Translations under genes and position numbers: made by a program | Source: Hymenoscyphus infarciens | Lineage: Eukaryota; Ascomycota; Leotiomycetes; Helotiales; Helotiaceae | Reading direction: 5' to 3' | Assembly (NCBI GenBank): GCA_001414345.1 | Contig: LLCB01000105.1 | Coordinates: 62,001-126,000 of the forward strand | DNA: 64,000 nucleotides | Notes under the pieces: model-generated | Told to the model about the DNA's origin: nothing | What the model saw: the letters and a program-made list of their open reading frames with translations, nothing else | Database searches by the model: none | Part shown: in pieces, positions 59,702 to 64,000 of the stretch | Layout of the letters: each line of letters starts with the position of its first letter | Numbering within the stretch: the first letter of the stretch is position 1

Positions 59702-60289
59702 TTATGTTAGCTATGATGAATCCGCATCGCAACTTATTTCTGCGGATACCACCTGATGCGTTGTTTTTTTTCTTTCAATTCTAGAACAAGTCCTGATTAC
59801 ATGTACATGGTTCCGATTCCTCAGGGGGCTTTTTTAGGAGTTCCGATCAAAGTTTGTCAACTCAATTCAAAAGCTACCTAGTGTCTATGACATTAAATTC
59901 CCATCCTTTGTCAGACAACAAACAACAATTCATATTAACACGCAATGCCCCCAAGTAAACCCAGAGAATCATGAAAAGAGTCGGTGGGTGTGAACACGTG
60001 AGCCGATTTTGGCCCCCAATCTTGGTATTGGCTTACTCCACATTCACTGGCTCATTCGATGATTAGAAGCTTACCCGCTACTTCTTCTGGCCCCTACACT
60101 TGTTTGGTTTACTCCATGTTTAATAGCTTACTAGGTTCTTTTTAGACTATAACCTTTGTCTAGCTTACTTATAGGTTACTTATAGGTTGCTCTTCAATTA
60201 ATAGCTTACTCGCAACTCGCTTTTCGCCCTCAAATTTGACGGCTTACTCGCTACCAAAGTTGAGAGAATCTTATCCTAGGCTATTTCGA
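59702..60289. other. 3' flank of HET gene with repeated GCTTACT motif
   Basis: Non-coding. The string GGCTTACT or AGCTTACT recurs several times between 60,027 and 60,250, interspersed with C/T-rich stretches. It is possibly a degenerate repeat leading into TA-rich DNA. Confidence 0.4.
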
Positions 60290-60960
60290 ATAATCGTTTA
60301 AAAAAACTAGTGTCCTAGACTCTTTATATATCTGCTCTCCTTCTTATCACTTTATCAACTACTAGACATTTTGAAAAAAATTTCATAGGTAACTAAGAGG
60401 TGAAAATCAAGCTAATTCTCTCTGTTAAACACTTCTAAGTTATTTTATATATTATAAGAAGTAGAGTATATATGAAAATAAAAAATAAAGTATAGATTCG
60501 ATATACTTTAGTTACTTAATAGAGAATCTATTACTATAGTAAACCTACTAAATTATATATAGTAAATATAAAAGTGTTAGTTAATAGAAATTTCGAGATA
60601 GTTAAACATAGTAATACTAAAGTAGTTTACTTAATAAAATTAGTTAAAACCACTTTAGATAAAGAAGATAATTAAATAAAGTTAGAATTTTCCAAAAAAA
60701 AAACTAAATTTAGTCTTATTATTATTTATAGAAGTTACTCTGCTATTTCTAGAATAAGAATCTTTAAATTTATAGAATAGAATTCTAATATATCTACTTT
60801 TCAGAGTCGAATTTCTCTAAATAAAGTTATTCTAAATCGTGAAGCGTATATTAAATATTCTAGTAGATTCGTTTCTAAAGCACTTAAAAGATCTATAATA
60901 AGAGTATATATAAAAAGGCTTCATAGATAAGGTATATAGGTACTTAGATAAACTACTTTC
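60290..60960. repeat. TA-rich, RIP-like block
   Basis: Stop-filled TA-rich DNA, consistent with a RIP-mutated repeat. The edges are approximate. Confidence 0.55.
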
Positions 60961-61117
60961 AAAGGTAGCGTAAAGGCGACTAGATTGCTAGCACACTGTA
61001 AGCACAGCCCTGCTTGAACTCGAAGGAGATATATGCTACGCGCTTTAACCACTGTAGTAACAATGAACTTATATTTATCTCGATTAACAACTATACAATA
61101 GTTACCTCACAAGAAAC

Positions 61118-61309
61118 TCACCATGTCCTCAAGCACACTCCTCATCAAGGCTCCATGTCATCAAAGCCCTCGACGACAGCAAAGGATCTTCTGCTGAGTA
61201 CCAACAAATCATCCGCAAAGAGTTATCTGTCAACAGCGTATTCTTAGAAAGCGTTATCATATATCAAGATCCCGACCCGACCTGTGGACTTGATGCACTT
61301 GACATCTAA
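61118..61309 (+). pseudogene. Gene fragment resembling the helical N-domain of fungal regulatory proteins
   Basis: An open stretch without its own start codon contains HVIKALDDSKGSSAEYQQII and ends at a TAA. The D-SKGSS-EYQ-II pattern is common in the N-terminal helical region of fungal proteins related to STAND/ankyrin or ubiquitin-like (ULD) families. No further matching exon is evident directly downstream. Likely a relic beside the TA-rich block; the family resemblance is from memory only. Confidence 0.35.
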
Positions 61310-61856
61310 GCACGACGAATTAACTATAGACCAGTGTAAGCTTTGCATTGAGGATTTTTTGAAAATTGTTGTATAGATATACGAGGACTTTGAGACCTGA
61401 GGGATTCAGAGATATTTAGCTGGGGATTTTTGCCGGGAAGAGTATAATAAATGGTAGTTTGAGCAAGAGAAGAATGAGAGGTTTCATGTCAGGGAGAGAG
61501 ATATTCAGGCATAGCACAGCGATGAAAAATCATTGTTGATGTTAAAAAATCCGTTGGTATTTTTTGCTTGGAGTGGGAAGGAGAGGGGAGAATTAATTAA
61601 TTGTTGCCTGTTTTTAGAAAGGTTCTTTTTTAGAAACAGGTTTAAAATACTGAATAACCGAATCAAGGAGAGGTACAACTTTACTTTAATAAGAATTCTA
61701 TGACCTGGCAAAATGCAGCTCTCGAGTAACTAAAGAGGCTAATTAGAAGATTGTAGGACAAGAGGTTTGTGTTTACAGGTTGGGGTTGAAAGTGGTGTAT
61801 CATCCTGACAACCGTTCTTGTTTCCAGAATTACCAATCTTACTTTTTTTTACTTAG

Positions 61857-62357
61857 ATCGTGACTTTGTTGTACAAGTTGCATCGAGCGTCCAGCGTCCA
61901 GCGTCCAGCGTCCAGCAACTTCTACGACCACTACTATTTTCAAACCTCCCAGCTTTCCAAGTCCTCATTCAAGCCCGTCGTGGCGTACCCCAAAAAATTC
62001 AAACCGTGTTTCACACAAGAACCGGTCCTCTTCACTAATACACACGGGAAAGTAACGCCTATCCACACTGGAATGGTGCCACTCTTGGGAAGGTGAGTGC
62101 TATATGTTTAAGTTATACTCGACCGCGGTACTAACCGTAGAAGGCTAGTTCATTTGATAGATCTTTGCTCCGTTGATTTCAGACTCGACCAGCCGGCAGT
62201 CGAAAGGTTTGAAGAAAGTGATGGATCGGTGTTATCTACCGAGGAGAATGATGCCGAGGAAGATTCTAGACTCTACTGCCCATTACAACTTCGACAGCTG
62301 GTCGTCAACCGATATAAAGCTTGTTTTGTTTTGAACCCCCATGAGACAGACGCATAG
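61857..62357 (+). CDS. Possible 3' portion of a gene, uncertain
   Basis: Two stretches, about 61857-62092 and 62141-62357, are joined in frame by a plausible intron (donor GTGAGT, branch ACTAAC, acceptor CGTAG). The first, preceded by an acceptor-like TTACTTAG, contains EPVLFTNTHGKVTPIHTGM, faintly like the ubiquitin-like domain of fungal regulatory proteins. The second ends at a TAG with an acidic stretch (ENDAEEDSRLY). No ATG start is visible. It may belong with the fragment at 61118-61309 or be a relic. Confidence 0.3.
61887..61916. repeat. Tandem heptamer repeat (GCGTCCA)4
   Basis: Four perfect consecutive heptamers plus two bases. Because the unit is not a multiple of three, copy-number change would shift any reading frame through it. 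Confidence 0.9.
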
Positions 62358-64000
62358 TGTTAAGGGACGTGTGTGGTTCGATTCAGGGGCAGGCTTTCTA
62401 CTGGAAGCTATAACGTTAAAGTAGAGAAAAGTAGGTAGGCCACTCTCTTATGAGCTACTCCGAGATGTCTTAGGCATCGTGCTCCGGACCGAATCCCGTA
62501 GGACTTGATGAATTAGAGTATTCAAATGCAATGTTCAGTAAATGTACTCGCCTCAGTGACTCTGAGTAGCTAAGTAGTTTGTTCTCACGCTGGATTCGGA
62601 AGTGCTCTGACGATGAGCTAAAGTAAACTGGCATGTATTCTTGCATACTTTTAGCCTACTCGCTTATAACATTTACACATTTACCAAGGTAATGTGACCA
62701 AAACTGTCTCACGTGATGGAAAGTTCCAAATAATCTGCCAAAACAACAAACGCCAGGTTACCTTGAATTTCTTAAAAATAGCAGTAATCTCGACGGCGAT
62801 CAGGGGTCGTGTTGTGATTCGAACAACGCAAGACGAATTCGGCACTAAGGCAGGTATGAGTTGGCAGACAGATTCTGGGGTGAATGCAACAGCGATAGAA
62901 AAGGGCTGGGCCAGGAACATGGACTGGACCAAATCGAGGGAAATCTTTGATATCAACCGCACTTTCGGTGGTATCGATGCTGTAGCTGACCGCATCTTCC
63001 GCCAACATGCACCTCCTTCTTGAGACAGAAGGAGATGTGTGTTGCAATGGCCTCTTGTTGTTTGCCACCTGCCATCTCAAGTCTGGATATGTGAAACTTT
63101 GCTGGCAAACACGAACGAGGAGCAGACACATCCACTCGAGAGGATTCCAGAGAGACACAGCTCTGGAGAGACACGGCTGTGTTTCATCAATTCAACCGGC
63201 TTCTATTTGCTGTAGGCGAGGACCATCCGATTTCTCGTGGACTTTGGTGGCCGTCGTAGGTAACCAGGAGAAATCGGATGGCTCAACACCAAGACCTGAA
63301 TATAGCAGACCAGAGACCAGTCATCGTCCCCACCCTCCTTCCTCTCGTTTCCGTCTTACCCTGCCATCCAGCCAGCACCAGAGGCAACGTCGAGTCGGAG
63401 GCAGAGCCAACGCAGTAACCCTACCACCCTACCACCCTCCTCTCCAAACTTCCCAAACCTCTCAGACGCGTGGGTTAGCTGCAGATATCTTGCAGACTCC
63501 AGCTGCCGGAGGCTGAAAAGGGTCAGTCTCGAGTCTTCTCTTACACGGCTGTTCCCAGACCTGCGATGCAGATTGGTGCTTCGATGTGAAGCCGCGGAAA
63601 AGGGACGAAAGGGGCCATCCACTGCCATCGCATCAAGCCCGATGAGTAGAGAGCAGCAGTGAGAGTGAGCACCAGTGTCCTCTGATCCCAGCTGCATTCA
63701 TCGAATCACTGGACGGCGTGCTGGCTGGTGATCCTCCCTGTCCTTCGTTGGTGGTGGTGATTGGGCACTTGAGCCCAGGGTTCATGCAATGCAATGCAAC
63801 TGCGTGGATTTGTTGGCAAGCGGCGAGCGTGGCCGTGGAGTGGCAGGAGGAGTGGCAGGAGAGATGCGATGCTTTTGGAGATCTCAGCTCGTCGATGGGA
63901 CTGCACTGCACTGCACTGCACCGCACTCCACTGGGTCCGACTCCCATACTCGCGACGTCGTCTTCTTCCTCTTCTTTCCTCTCCTCCAACTCCTCATTCC
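62358..64000. other. Unassigned terminal region, likely leader/promoter of a gene beyond the window
   Basis: From about 63,000 the sequence becomes GC- and C/T-rich, ending in a CT-rich tract (TTCTTCCTCTTCTTTCC), typical of fungal promoters and 5' leaders on the + strand. Frames at 62694-63023 and 63007-63516 are open but unrecognised. CTGCA-type direct repeats occur at 63900-63920. Confidence 0.35.
63223..63281. repeat. 14-bp inverted repeat with 31-nt loop
   Basis: CCATCCGATTTCTC at 63223-63236 and its exact inverse GAGAAATCGGATGG at 63268-63281. It could form a hairpin in a leader RNA or bind a dimeric factor; neither is shown. Confidence 0.75.

Noticed and set aside
61887..61916. Short direct repeats as a possible CRISPR-like array
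   Set aside because: Pure tandem heptamers without spacers in a fungal genome; simple repeat expansion.
62370..62400. tRNA-like B-box string GGTTCGATTC
   Set aside because: The flanking bases do not form a T-arm or acceptor stem and no A-box lies at the right distance.

Overview
The window looks like nuclear DNA of a filamentous ascomycete. The genes carry short introns (about 45-110 nt, one of 310 nt) with GTRNGT donors and CTAAC/CTGAC-type branch sites. Their products include a Cdc12-type septin, a HET-domain protein, a GH16 glucanase and a Pwp2/Utp1 protein. Gene-rich, GC-balanced DNA alternates with TA-rich deserts that look mutated by RIP (repeat-induced point mutation). This mosaic and the protein flavour suggest Leotiomycetes (Helotiales); that placement is an inference. 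I rebuilt exon structures by hand, checking that every join keeps the frame and that total lengths divide by three.

Left part (0-33 kb) is a dense housekeeping region: QTRT2 (queuosine tRNA modification, -); a DNA-ligase-like protein lacking its catalytic core (-); a DUF4048 protein (+); a questin-oxidase/AflY-like oxidoreductase (-); a PhoD-like membrane phosphatase (+); a fungal protein with a Gly/Arg-rich tail (+); a PQ-loop vacuolar amino-acid transporter with a 20-nt microexon (-); PWP2 (-) sharing a divergent promoter with the septin CDC12 (+); a mitochondrial dehydrogenase kinase (-); and a USP7/Ubp15-type deubiquitinase (+).

Middle part (33.7-50 kb) is a mosaic. A 517-bp TA-flanked MITE, a possible small gene and an APH-type kinase lead to a p24 cargo receptor and the splicing factor PRP45/SNW1. 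After these come long TA-rich blocks that isolate one intact orphan coiled-coil gene at 47.5-48.7 kb.

Right part (50-64 kb) holds a decayed deaminase-like gene at the edge of a TA-rich block, a membrane-anchored GH16 enzyme, and a large HET-domain membrane protein gene split by a second copy of the same MITE. Removing that insert together with one TA restores the frame exactly. After another TA-rich block come gene fragments and a GC-rich stretch that is probably the leader of a gene beyond the window.

No pathway-level gene cluster, CRISPR array, rRNA or convincing tRNA was seen. The most notable observations are the MITE insertion in the HET gene with RIP-type divergence between the two copies, the microexon, the ligase-like protein without a catalytic domain, and several compact inverted repeats.
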